Below, in pieces: positions 1-6,851 of a stretch of DNA of 64,000 nt. Below the pieces are notes generated by a model. It ran no database searches. It saw only the letters and a program-made list of their open reading frames with translations, and was not told where the DNA came from. The translations under genes were made by a program, and so were the position numbers. Position 1 is the stretch's first letter, and each line of letters opens with the position of its first letter. The stretch comes from CAYSDH01 sp964429805. GTDB taxonomy: Bacteria; Bacteroidota; Bacteroidia; Flavobacteriales_D; JABDKJ01. The stretch lies in the NCBI GenBank assembly GCA_964429805.1, contig CAYSDH010000005.1:1-64000 (forward strand). The letters run 5' to 3'.

Positions 1-55
1 GTTCGCTATCGCGACCATCCGCCATGCACCGTGCCATACATTCGATACGTTATGC
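1..55 (+). other. Right half of a probable integron attC-like site, cut by the window edge
   Basis: The stretch ends in GTTATGC (49-55), which fits the attC R' box pattern GTTRRRY with one mismatch. The 22 bases before and including it (CCATACA..TT..GATAC-GTTATGC) closely match the right end of the second attC-like element at 1123-1145. GTTATGC is also the exact reverse complement of GCATAAC at 1040-1046. That is what is expected if the DNA between 50 and about 1139 is one cassette, because a cassette begins with the TTRRRY that pairs with its own R'' box. The left arm lies outside the window, so the fold cannot be tested. This is inference from pattern; no integrase gene is visible. Confidence 0.5.
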
Positions 56-104
56 ATAATGTCGATTAGTTGCGAGAGTAGAAGTAGACGAGCTATGTGT
101 GACG

Positions 105-210
105 TACTTCGCGGCCGAATATTGGAGTAGTCGTGCTTCGTGGCTGAATATTGGAGTAGACGTACTAGCGTGCCGAAAGTTGGTGTAGACGTTTGTGCTT
201 TGTGAATATT
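105..210 (+). repeat. Imperfect 29-bp tandem repeats
   Basis: Three consecutive 29-base units lie at 105-133, 134-162 and 163-191, each ending in a form of TTGGnGTAGnCG. A partial fourth unit (192-210) ends in GAATATT. Units 1 and 2 differ at about four positions; unit 3 has drifted at about ten relative to unit 2. The repeats sit directly upstream of the TPR-like gene, between the left attC-like site and its start codon. They have no long reading frame and no CRISPR-like spacers. Their role is unknown; they could be a relic of slippage or part of the leader of this gene. Confidence 0.65.
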
Positions 211-217
211 ATTCAAA

Positions 218-1045
218 ATGATGAAACCAAGAGTTGAAAGTGTTTTTGGGGACTGGCAATTTGTCTTTCCAAGAGAGATGTATGATAGGAGCATATACAA
301 GAAGTTCGACAAGGCGCTTGAGCTGCTCGGAAAAGACGAAGCTAAATGTCAGGCCGAACTTGAGGGGCTAATTTCTGAATATCCCGAATGTCATATTGAT
401 GCATACAATCATCTTAGTATTTCGTTTCGAAATGTTGGGAGATATAAAGAAGCATTTCGTGCTGCCTTGATGGCTCACACTTTAGGTTTGAATGCGATGC
501 CTGTGGAAATCCTAGAGGGTCATGGTAAGCTTGAGTGGGGAGTTCTGGACAACCGACCTTTTTTACGATCTTGTCAAATACTTGGGCTCGAAAATCAGCG
601 CAAACGAAATTACAATCGTGCGAATGAGCTATTCAGACTTAACCTGAGATTGAATCCAAACGATAATCAAGGTATAAGAAGCCTTCTTCTGGAAAACCTA
701 TTACGGGAAAAGCGCACTATTGAAGCCAAAAAGCTATTGAATGAGTATTCCGAGGACGTGAGTACCGATTTTCTATTTGGGAACGCTCTAGTGGCATTGA
801 TGGACGGAAACGAATCGGAGTTCCGAAAATTGGCCTTGAATGCCAATGCTCGAAACGAATTTGTTGCTAAGCAGGTAATCAGCGGGAGGAAAAATAGCAA
901 GCTGGCTTCGATTATTGATCAGAGTTACGGGCTAGTCGATCAATCAAAAGAGATGGCGTATAACTACTGGACTAGAAATATTGAGATATTGTCTGAGGAA
1001 AGGGTCAAAGAGGCTTTCAAGAAATTGAGTATAAAAAATGCATAA
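218..1045 (+). CDS. TPR-like hypothetical protein, possible integron cassette gene
   Basis: This 275-residue soluble protein has no signal peptide. Helical repeat pairs are visible at about residues 61-94 and 131-178. The stretch around 105-165 (WGVLDNRPFLRS..., then LRLNPNDNQGIR) resembles the end segment of bacterial TPR proteins of the ST7-like type. TPRs usually mediate protein contacts; no catalytic motif is visible, so no function is assigned. Two adjacent ATG codons (218 and 221) can serve as start. The stop codon TAA (1043-1045) lies inside the GCATAAC box of the attC-like element that follows, a common arrangement in integron gene cassettes. No clear promoter was found in front. Its neighbours are a toxin-antitoxin pair and repeats, so the context is accessory rather than core. 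Confidence 0.7.
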   Translation: MMKPRVESVFGDWQFVFPREMYDRSIYKKFDKALELLGKDEAKCQAELEGLISEYPECHIDAYNHLSISFRNVGRYKEAFRAALMAHTLGLNAMPVEILEGHGKLEWGVLDNRPFLRSCQILGLENQRKRNYNRANELFRLNLRLNPNDNQGIRSLLLENLLREKRTIEAKKLLNEYSEDVSTDFLFGNALVALMDGNESEFRKLALNANARNEFVAKQVISGRKNSKLASIIDQSYGLVDQSKEMAYNYWTRNIEILSEERVKEAFKKLSIKNA

Positions 1046-1145
1046 CAATCTATATAGACTAGACCACACAAAGCCTACGCACAGCGGACTGGAAAAAGTT
1101 CCGCCTTTTCCAAGGCCACAGTCCATACAGATTGGCACGTTGTGG
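1040..1145 (+). other. Candidate integron attC recombination site
   Basis: GCATAAC (1040-1046, R''-like) and GTTGTGG (1139-1145, R'-like) bound a 106-bp imperfect inverted repeat. The inner arms CAATCTATATAGACT (1046-1060) and AGTCCATACAGATTG (1120-1134) pair at 13 of 15 positions. On the right arm, five extra bases (GGCAC, 1134-1138) separate the stem from the R' box, like the unpaired spacer of attC sites. A second small stem (GCGGA/TCCGC) lies in the central part. The length is within the usual attC range. The right end matches the end of the element at 1-55. Each box departs from the RYYYAAC/GTTRRRY consensus by one or two bases. A structure-based attC model search would decide. Confidence 0.55.
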
Positions 1146-1165
1146 GTAATTCAAATTTTGACCTA

Positions 1166-1182
1166 ATACCAATTATTGGTAT
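1166..1182 (+). promoter_or_regulatory. Palindromic operator candidate of the parDE pair
   Basis: ATACCAAT-T-ATTGGTAT is a perfect 17-base palindrome with 8-base arms, ending 20 bases before the antitoxin start codon. ParD-family antitoxins have a ribbon-helix-helix domain that binds such palindromes as dimers and represses its own operon, often together with the toxin. The position and symmetry make this the likely autoregulatory site. No exact TAnnTTTG element is visible here, so the promoter itself is not placed. Confidence 0.6.
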
Positions 1183-1202
1183 ATTTGAGAAACGGCTAAA
1201 AG

Positions 1203-1454
1203 ATGAGTAAGAACACATCCATATCGCTCGGAAACTATTTCGAAAAATTCATACGAAGTAGAATCTCCGAAGGGCGCTACACTAATGTTAGCGAAGTGAT
1301 TCGCGCAGGACTAAGACTTCTTGAAGAAGAGGAAAGCAAAGTCATTGCTTTGCGAATGGCAATTAAAGATGGAATTGATAGTGGACTAGCCACAGACTTC
1401 GACCCCCAAGAACATCTTACCTCATTGAAAGCTAAGAGAGCTTCCAATGGGTAA
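1203..1454 (+). CDS. parD: Type II antitoxin, ParD family
   Basis: This 83-residue protein begins with the ribbon-helix-helix pattern of ParD antitoxins: a beta strand (NTSISLGNYFEKFI, about residues 4-17), then the helix-turn-helix-like segment GRYTNVSEVIRAGLRLLEEEE (about 24-44). The acidic C-terminal half (about 45-83) is the part that normally wraps around and neutralises the toxin. The gene overlaps the toxin gene by 8 bases (1447-1454), typical of translationally coupled toxin-antitoxin pairs. The protein likely binds the palindrome at 1166-1182. Its place next to an attC-like site fits the known occurrence of toxin-antitoxin pairs in chromosomal integron arrays, where they stabilise the array; that role is inference here. 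Confidence 0.88.
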   Translation: MSKNTSISLGNYFEKFIRSRISEGRYTNVSEVIRAGLRLLEEEESKVIALRMAIKDGIDSGLATDFDPQEHLTSLKAKRASNG

Positions 1455-1770
1455 GTATACCTTAACTAAAAAGGCGGTTGAGGACTTAGGAGATATCTGG
1501 AACTACACTTTTGACAGATGGTCAGAACAGCAGGCAGATAGATATTATCAGCGACTACTTGACACCTGCCAAGAAGCAGCGGAAAATCCTGAACGGGGAA
1601 AAAGCTATGATGGAGTTCATGGAGAATTGAAAGGACTCAGAGTAAGGAGGCATATCATATTCTTCAGAAAATTGAACAACCAGGAAGTTGAGATTACGAG
1701 AATTCTGCATGGACGAATGGATTTAAAAAACGAATCGAAGAATCGGGTTAGCGCGGATGTTCCCCTATAG
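1447..1770 (+). CDS. parE: Type II toxin, RelE/ParE family
   Basis: This 107-residue protein has the ParE/RelE fold signature: an N-terminal strand (KYTLTKKAVEDL), two helices (residues about 10-50, with IWNYTFDRWSEQQADRYY), then strands containing GLRVRRHIIFFRK (about 68-80) and the conserved end EVEITRILHGRMD (about 83-95). ParE proteins act on DNA gyrase; related RelE proteins cut ribosome-bound mRNA. The sequence alone does not separate the two targets, though pairing with a ParD-type antitoxin favours ParE. The frame is intact. The C-terminal tail beyond residue 95 is polar and may be variable. It overlaps the antitoxin gene by 8 bases. Confidence 0.87.
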   Translation: MGKYTLTKKAVEDLGDIWNYTFDRWSEQQADRYYQRLLDTCQEAAENPERGKSYDGVHGELKGLRVRRHIIFFRKLNNQEVEITRILHGRMDLKNESKNRVSADVPL

Positions 1771-1795
1771 TTGATTGGGCTGATTTATAGCTCTT

Positions 1796-1869
1796 TTCTG
1801 GGAGAATAAGGATTTCAGGTAAACAACCGAAACTTCTTTGATTCGAACCACAACGACTATTCTCCAGAA
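1796..1869. repeat. Long inverted repeat downstream of parE
   Basis: TTCTGGGAGAATA (1796-1808) is complementary to TATTCTCCAGAA (1858-1869) apart from one bulged G; the arms enclose about 49 bases. CCACAAC at 1848-1854, inside the loop, is the exact reverse complement of GTTGTGG (1139-1145). That complementarity would be expected of the R'' box of a cassette carrying parDE, but the surrounding sequence does not resemble the attC-like ends seen at 1-55 and 1123-1145. There is no T-run, so a simple terminator is unlikely. The function is unresolved. Confidence 0.35.
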
Positions 1870-1939
1870 CTTATGAGTGTGTTGGCGCACCCTTTAGGGT
1901 CGGGGCAAGCGGGCGGAAAAGTTTAGATTCACTGCGTAG

Positions 1940-2182
1940 ATAAGGTTTTGGGGAATAAACGCGCTAACTCGATCTCTTTTTTACGGAATTGATAAAAACA
2001 ACGAAGCAGAGATGGCTGATTGGCAATCCAGATACACTAGACTGAAAGCATTAATTGACCAATACAATAAGAATTTATTGAGCCTACTTGGAAACGCAAA
2101 GTTGTGTGATGAATCGAGTAAAATTTTGACTGAAGAATATGGTATTGAGAAGAAAAAACTTTCAGTGTTCACTCCAAATTAG
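1940..2182 (+). pseudogene. Possible gene remnant or small ORF
   Basis: The frame is open from 1940 to the TAG at 2180-2182; the only ATG is at 2012, which would give 56 residues. The translation (for example SLFYGIDKNNEAEMADWQ, then TRLKALIDQYNKNLLSLLGN) has ordinary composition and a helical look, like the C-terminal end of a larger gene. An in-frame stop at 1937-1939 closes the frame upstream. No ribosome-binding site or family was recognised. It could be a decayed cassette gene or a chance frame. Confidence 0.25.
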
Positions 2183-2538
2183 TCGAGCTAATTCTTTTGA
2201 GCTGACAAAGGACATCACGGAACTGCGCTAAAACACAAGCGTAAACCCCGCTGACTTCGTCTACCTGTCTATGAGACGAACAAACTCCAAACACCCCACG
2301 TACACCGACTAACCCAACTACCACTCTCTCCCCCACCAACATCAAAACTCCTCCCCAATCCACCTGAGACTTTAACCCCTTCTAGCAGCACCCACACCAC
2401 CCCAAGCAGGGCCTGTTAAAAAAACATGAAATAAGCCTGAACAAAGAAGTGTATAGCTCGTATACTAAAATCTACATTTATCAGGCCTTTGAGCTCATTC
2501 TTAGTAATTTTGCTCTGGCTAAGACCATTACACTTTAT
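2183..2538. other. Intergenic stretch with C-rich, G-poor tract
   Basis: No convincing gene is seen in these 356 bases. By hand count, 2281-2400 contains 58 C and only 6 G, a strong strand bias unlike any other part of the window. The opposite strand is correspondingly G-rich with runs such as GGGG and GGTGGGGG. A small perfect hairpin, TTCGTCT (2256-2262) with AGACGAA (2274-2280), lies just upstream. The last part, 2440-2538, leads into sucA and could be read as an N-terminal extension of it from a GTG at 2449, which I reject. The bias could reflect a non-coding RNA or recently acquired DNA. Confidence 0.4.
2505..2512 (+). promoter_or_regulatory. Possible -7 element for sucA
   Basis: TAATTTTG fits the Bacteroidetes -7 pattern TAnnTTTG. 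It would place transcription start a few bases further on and leave a leader of about 20 bases before the ATG at 2539. No TTTG lies at the ideal 19-base spacing upstream; the nearest (2488-2491) is only 13 bases away. The assignment is weak. Confidence 0.3.
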
Positions 2539-5268
2539 ATGGACAAACATTCCTATTTGAGCAATAGCTCAGCGGCTTACATCGAAGAGCAATACAAGGC
2601 CTACCTCGAGGACCCCAAATCTGTGGAGTTTGGTTGGGCAAAATTCTTCGAAGGATTTGACTTCGCCAAGGCGAATTATGACACCGACTCCGAAGTGCCA
2701 GACAATGTCATGAAGGAGTTCAAGGTGATTGAACTCATTAACGGTTATCGTTCGAGAGGGCATTTGTTTACCCAGACTAATCCGGTGAGGGAGCGCAGAA
2801 AGTATGCCCCAACCATGGACCCGTCTAACTACGGGCTGACAGAGGCAGACATGAGCACGGTTTTTCAAGCCGGAAATCAGTGCGGCATCGGTCCCTCAAC
2901 TTTAAAAGACATTATTGAGCATCTGCAGACGTGCTACTGCCAGTCTATTGGTGTGGAGTTTATGTTTATGCGCAACCCAGAGAAACTGGACTGGTTTAAA
3001 CAGCGACTGCATAAGGATAACAACCTGCCGAGTTTTGCCAAAGAAGAAAAGCTCCACATCTTTGATCAGCTCAACAAGGCGTCTGTGTTTGAGAGCTTTT
3101 TGCACAATCGTTTTACGGGTCAAAAGAGATTCTCTATTGAAGGTGCCGAGTCTTTGATTCCTGCACTAGACAGAATGATTACTGCCGGAAGTGGTTTTGG
3201 CGTAGAAGAAGTTGTGTTTGGAATGGCACACAGAGGAAGACTCAATGTCTTGGCCAACATTCTGAATAAAGACTACAAAGACATCATGAGTGAGTTCGAA
3301 GGAAAGGACTACGCTGACGAGAGCTTTGACGGAGACGTAAAGTACCACCTCGGTTACACGAGCGAGTATAAAGTGGGCAAGAAAAAAGTAGCAATTACGC
3401 TATGTCCGAACCCATCGCACCTTGAAACGGTGGGTCCAGTAGTAGAGGGTGTAAGCCGCGCCAAAGTGGACAAGACCTACGAAGGTGATGATGCCAAAGT
3501 AATGCCTGTACTGATACATGGTGATGCGGCCATTGCTGGTCAAGGTGTTGTGTATGAGGTTGCTCAAATGTCTCAACTCCCGGCCTACAAGACTGGTGGA
3601 ACGATTCACATCGTGATCAACAACCAAGTTGGGTTTACAACAAACTACATTGACGGAAGGTCAAGCACTTATTGTACGGACATCGCGAAGGTGGTCAAGA
3701 ATCCTATTTTTCATGTCAATGGAGATGACCCAGAAGCCCTGGTGCATGTCATGCAGATTGCGGTAGAGTACCGTCAGAAGTATAAGAGTGACGTATACAT
3801 CGACTTACTGGCCTACAGAAAGTATGGGCACAACGAAGGTGATGAGCCAATGTTTACTCAGCCTTTGCTGTACAAGGCAATCAAAAAACATCCAAATCCA
3901 AGAACGATTTACTTGGATCAACTCATCGCAGAAGGGAACTTAAATGCGGATGAAGGCAAGAAGTATGAAGTAATCTTCAAAGAAATTCTCGAGCAGAAAT
4001 TTGAGAAAGCCAAGAAGATTAAGTCGGCCGACATCCCTCCTTTTTTAGAGAACATTAAGAAAGGTGAACGCAGAGCCACAGACGCTGATTTTGAAAGCTC
4101 TCCAAAAACTGGAGTGAGCAAGAAAAAATTAGTCGCTCTTGGAAAAAAATTAACGAACACGCCATCAGACAAGAAACTGTTTAGAAAGATGGAGCGCATA
4201 CTTGGCGACCGTGCCAAGATGATGGACAAGAACTCTCTCGACTGGGGCATGGCTGAACTGTTGGCTTATGCTTCTCTAGTAGACGAAGGTCATGGCGTGC
4301 GCATGAGTGGACAAGATGTGGAGCGTGGCACCTTCTCGCACAGACACGCAGTGGTGACACTCGAAGATTCTGGTGAGCATTTCAGCCATCTTAATCATGT
4401 CAAAAAAGGCCAAGCGCCATTTTCTATTCACAACTCACTGCTTTCAGAATATGCCGTGCTCGGATTTGAATACGGGTACAGCATGTTGACACCTAACGAC
4501 CTCACGATATGGGAGGCGCAGTTTGGTGATTTTGTCAATGGCGCTCAAATCATGATTGACCAGTACATTTCCAGTGGTGAGGACAAGTGGAACATCATGA
4601 ACAGTCTCGTCATGCTCTTGCCTCACGGTTATGAGGGCATGGGTCCTGAGCACTCAAGTGGACGCATGGAGCGATTCCTGACACTGAGCGCAGAGCTTAA
4701 CATGCAGGTGGTTAACTGTACCACACCGGCCAACTTCTTTCACGTGCTGAGAAGGCAAGTGAAACGAGACTTTAGAAAACCGCTCATCGTGTTTACTCCG
4801 AAGAGTCTACTGAGACACCCAAAGTGTGTGTCAACGCTTGAAGACTTAAATGGTAAGTTCCAAGAAGTGATTGATGACCACACGGCCAAGGCCAATGATG
4901 TAAAGTCAGTGGTATTCTGTCAAGGAAAAGTCTACTATGAGCTGCTCGCAGAAAAGGAAGCACTCAAAGCCAAAGATGTGGCGCTAGTAAGAATAGAGCA
5001 GATGTATCCGCTTCCTGATAAGCAGATGGATGCCGTGGTAAAAAAATATAAGAATGCCGAGAAGCACTTATGGGTGCAAGAAGAGCCAGAAAACATGGGT
5101 GCATGGACACACATGTTGAGGTCTTATAGAAATGTGAATTGGCAATGTGTAAGCAGACCAGCAAGTGCGAGTCCTGCATCAGGTTCGCCTGAGCGAAGCG
5201 CAAAGCGACAGCGTGCCATCATAGACGAAGTATTCAAGAAATCAAAGAAGAAGGCGACTGCAAAGTAA
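2539..5268 (+). CDS. sucA: 2-oxoglutarate dehydrogenase E1 component
   Basis: This enzyme decarboxylates 2-oxoglutarate with thiamine diphosphate and passes the succinyl group to the E2 lipoyl arm, in the TCA cycle. The 909-residue length from the ATG at 2539 is normal. It begins with the E1 N-terminal segment (SYLSNSSAAYIEEQYKAYL), which normally docks the complex. Seen further along are MAHRGRLNVLAN, the thiamine diphosphate region GDAAIAGQGVVYE with NNQVGFTT, and the C-terminal transketolase-like part with PHGYEGMGPEHSSGRMERFL. A GTG at 2449 would add 30 residues of unrelated hydrophobic sequence and is rejected. sucB follows 34 bases later in the same operon. No E3 gene (lpd) is in the window. 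Confidence 0.97.
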   Translation: MDKHSYLSNSSAAYIEEQYKAYLEDPKSVEFGWAKFFEGFDFAKANYDTDSEVPDNVMKEFKVIELINGYRSRGHLFTQTNPVRERRKYAPTMDPSNYGLTEADMSTVFQAGNQCGIGPSTLKDIIEHLQTCYCQSIGVEFMFMRNPEKLDWFKQRLHKDNNLPSFAKEEKLHIFDQLNKASVFESFLHNRFTGQKRFSIEGAESLIPALDRMITAGSGFGVEEVVFGMAHRGRLNVLANILNKDYKDIMSEFEGKDYADESFDGDVKYHLGYTSEYKVGKKKVAITLCPNPSHLETVGPVVEGVSRAKVDKTYEGDDAKVMPVLIHGDAAIAGQGVVYEVAQMSQLPAYKTGGTIHIVINNQVGFTTNYIDGRSSTYCTDIAKVVKNPIFHVNGDDPEALVHVMQIAVEYRQKYKSDVYIDLLAYRKYGHNEGDEPMFTQPLLYKAIKKHPNPRTIYLDQLIAEGNLNADEGKKYEVIFKEILEQKFEKAKKIKSADIPPFLENIKKGERRATDADFESSPKTGVSKKKLVALGKKLTNTPSDKKLFRKMERILGDRAKMMDKNSLDWGMAELLAYASLVDEGHGVRMSGQDVERGTFSHRHAVVTLEDSGEHFSHLNHVKKGQAPFSIHNSLLSEYAVLGFEYGYSMLTPNDLTIWEAQFGDFVNGAQIMIDQYISSGEDKWNIMNSLVMLLPHGYEGMGPEHSSGRMERFLTLSAELNMQVVNCTTPANFFHVLRRQVKRDFRKPLIVFTPKSLLRHPKCVSTLEDLNGKFQEVIDDHTAKANDVKSVVFCQGKVYYELLAEKEALKAKDVALVRIEQMYPLPDKQMDAVVKKYKNAEKHLWVQEEPENMGAWTHMLRSYRNVNWQCVSRPASASPASGSPERSAKRQRAIIDEVFKKSKKKATAK

Positions 5269-5302
5269 TCTTCAAAAAAGTACCTTAAACAAAACGAAAC
5301 AC

Positions 5303-6550
5303 ATGTTCGAAGTCAAAGTTCCAAGTCCAGGCGAATCAATCACCGAAGTAGAGATTGTCCAGTGGATGGTAGAAGATGGTGAGTACGTAGAGAAAGATCA
5401 GGTTCTGGCCGAAGTTGATTCTGACAAGGCCACCTTAGAACTTCCGTCTGAAAAAGATGGAGTGGTTACACTCATTGCCAAAGAGGGCGACATAGTCCAA
5501 GTGGGAGACATCGTGGCAAAGATTGACACGAAAGCCAAAGGCAAGCCGAAGAAGAAAAAAGAAGAGGCTGCGCCAGTAGCTGAAAAAGCGGCTGCACCTG
5601 CGGCCAAAGCAGAGCCAAAAGCGGCACCTGCCCCTGCAAAAGATGGATATGCCAAAGGTGTGCCATCAGTAGCTGCAAAAAAATTGATGGATGAAAATGG
5701 CATTGCATCCAAAAACATGAACGGCTCTGGTAAGGATGGGCGAATAACAAAAGGTGATGTGATAGAGTACATCGCTGGCGGATTTGACGCCTCAATGATC
5801 GGTCAAGGATGGGGCGGTGGACGCGACACCTCGAGCGACAAGATGTCGTCACTCAGAAGAAAAATTGCCAAGAGACTGGTTGCCGTCAAGAACGAAACGG
5901 CCATGCTCACTACATTTAATGAAGTCGACATGAAGCCCATCATGGACATTCGTGCCAAGTATAAAATGACCTTTAAAGAGAAGTACGGAGTAGGACTCGG
6001 CTTCATGTCATTCTTTACAAAAGCAGTAACTGAGGCGCTAAGACTTTACCCTGGTGTCAATGCCATGATTGATGGAGACCACGTGTTGTATCACGACTAT
6101 GCTGACATCGGTATTGCCGTAAGCTCACCAAAAGGACTGATGGTACCGGTGGTTAGAAATGCCGAAACGATGACGCTGCACGAGATAGAAAGCGACATCA
6201 AGAGACTGGCCATCAAAGCCAGAGATGGGAAAATGACGATTGAGGAAATGACGGGTGGTACGTTTACCATCACCAATGGTGGTGTGTTTGGATCTATGCT
6301 GAGTACACCTATAATTAACCCACCGCAAAGTGCCATTCTGGGTATGCACAACATCGTGCAGCGACCAGTGGCCATAAATGGTGAAGTAGTCATCAGACCG
6401 ATCATGTATGTGGCGTTGTCTTATGACCACCGCATAGTTGACGGTAAAGAGTCTGTGAGCTTTTTGGTGAAAGTAAAAGAGATGTTGGAAAATCCAACTA
6501 AGATGATGTTTGGCGCAAAAGATCCAACTGAAGTTTTACTCGGACTATGA
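5303..6550 (+). CDS. sucB: Dihydrolipoyllysine-residue succinyltransferase (E2)
   Basis: This is the E2 core of the 2-oxoglutarate dehydrogenase complex; it transfers succinyl from its lipoyl arm to CoA. The 415 residues contain an N-terminal lipoyl domain with the modified lysine in DSDKATLE (K42), an Ala/Pro/Lys-rich linker (about 75-115), a peripheral subunit-binding domain (about 118-153, with PSVAAKKLMDENG and GRITKGDV), and the catalytic domain ending with the active-site motif SYDHRIVDG. All key residues are present. It follows sucA closely and its stop codon overlaps the start of the next gene by 4 bases. Confidence 0.97.
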   Translation: MFEVKVPSPGESITEVEIVQWMVEDGEYVEKDQVLAEVDSDKATLELPSEKDGVVTLIAKEGDIVQVGDIVAKIDTKAKGKPKKKKEEAAPVAEKAAAPAAKAEPKAAPAPAKDGYAKGVPSVAAKKLMDENGIASKNMNGSGKDGRITKGDVIEYIAGGFDASMIGQGWGGGRDTSSDKMSSLRRKIAKRLVAVKNETAMLTTFNEVDMKPIMDIRAKYKMTFKEKYGVGLGFMSFFTKAVTEALRLYPGVNAMIDGDHVLYHDYADIGIAVSSPKGLMVPVVRNAETMTLHEIESDIKRLAIKARDGKMTIEEMTGGTFTITNGGVFGSMLSTPIINPPQSAILGMHNIVQRPVAINGEVVIRPIMYVALSYDHRIVDGKESVSFLVKVKEMLENPTKMMFGAKDPTEVLLGL

Positions 6551-6843
6551 TCTACAAGGTGTTGAGGACAATATTTGCTGTCACATGCATCTTATTCCTT
6601 CACCTTTTTATCAGCTTTCTTGCCGCCACGTTGTATAGTACTAGTAAGTGGGCAGCACTCGTTGTGTTGCTCATCAACATTCCTGCCTTTAAGCTATCCG
6701 CTTCTATATACAGACTTGTCCATAAGATGGGTATCGTAGATTTTATCACCATGAATAGCGCTACTTCAGAACTTGATGTACCTAAGGAGGACAGAATGGA
6801 GCGGGATGACTATGACAAGTCGAAGTATAAAAATGAAGAGTGA
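6547..6843 (+). CDS. Small membrane protein of the sucAB operon
   Basis: This 98-residue protein has two hydrophobic segments (about residues 5-30 and 33-55) followed by a charged, soluble tail rich in Asp, Glu, Lys and Tyr. Its ATG overlaps the sucB stop (ATGA), so it is probably translationally coupled to the 2-oxoglutarate dehydrogenase genes. I do not recognise a family. Coupling suggests co-expression with the complex, but a role in it would be a guess. It ends 8 bases before the end of the convergent rodA gene, with no obvious terminator between them. Confidence 0.7.
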   Translation: MIYKVLRTIFAVTCILFLHLFISFLAATLYSTSKWAALVVLLINIPAFKLSASIYRLVHKMGIVDFITMNSATSELDVPKEDRMERDDYDKSKYKNEE

Positions 6844-6851
6844 ATGTGATT

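Noticed and set aside
1848..1960. Third attC site beginning with CCACAAC
   Set aside because: The heptamer fits, but no matching right arm with a GTTRRRY box and no similarity to the two other right ends was found, so it is kept only as an open question and not called as attC.
1745..1970. GTTAGCGCG (end of parE) and CGCGCTAAC (about 1960-1968) as a cassette boundary pair
   Set aside because: The 9-base complement is exact, but the first copy lies inside the parE coding end and neither copy is part of a folded attC-like structure.
2169..2363. 64-codon frame on the - strand over the C-rich tract
   Set aside because: The product is a Gly/Val-rich string caused by base bias (GGVLMLVGERVVVGLVG), with no ribosome-binding site and no recognisable family.
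2449..2538. 30-residue N-terminal extension of SucA from a GTG
   Set aside because: The added residues do not resemble the E1 N-terminus, while the ATG at 2539 gives the normal start and length and follows a plausible -7 box.
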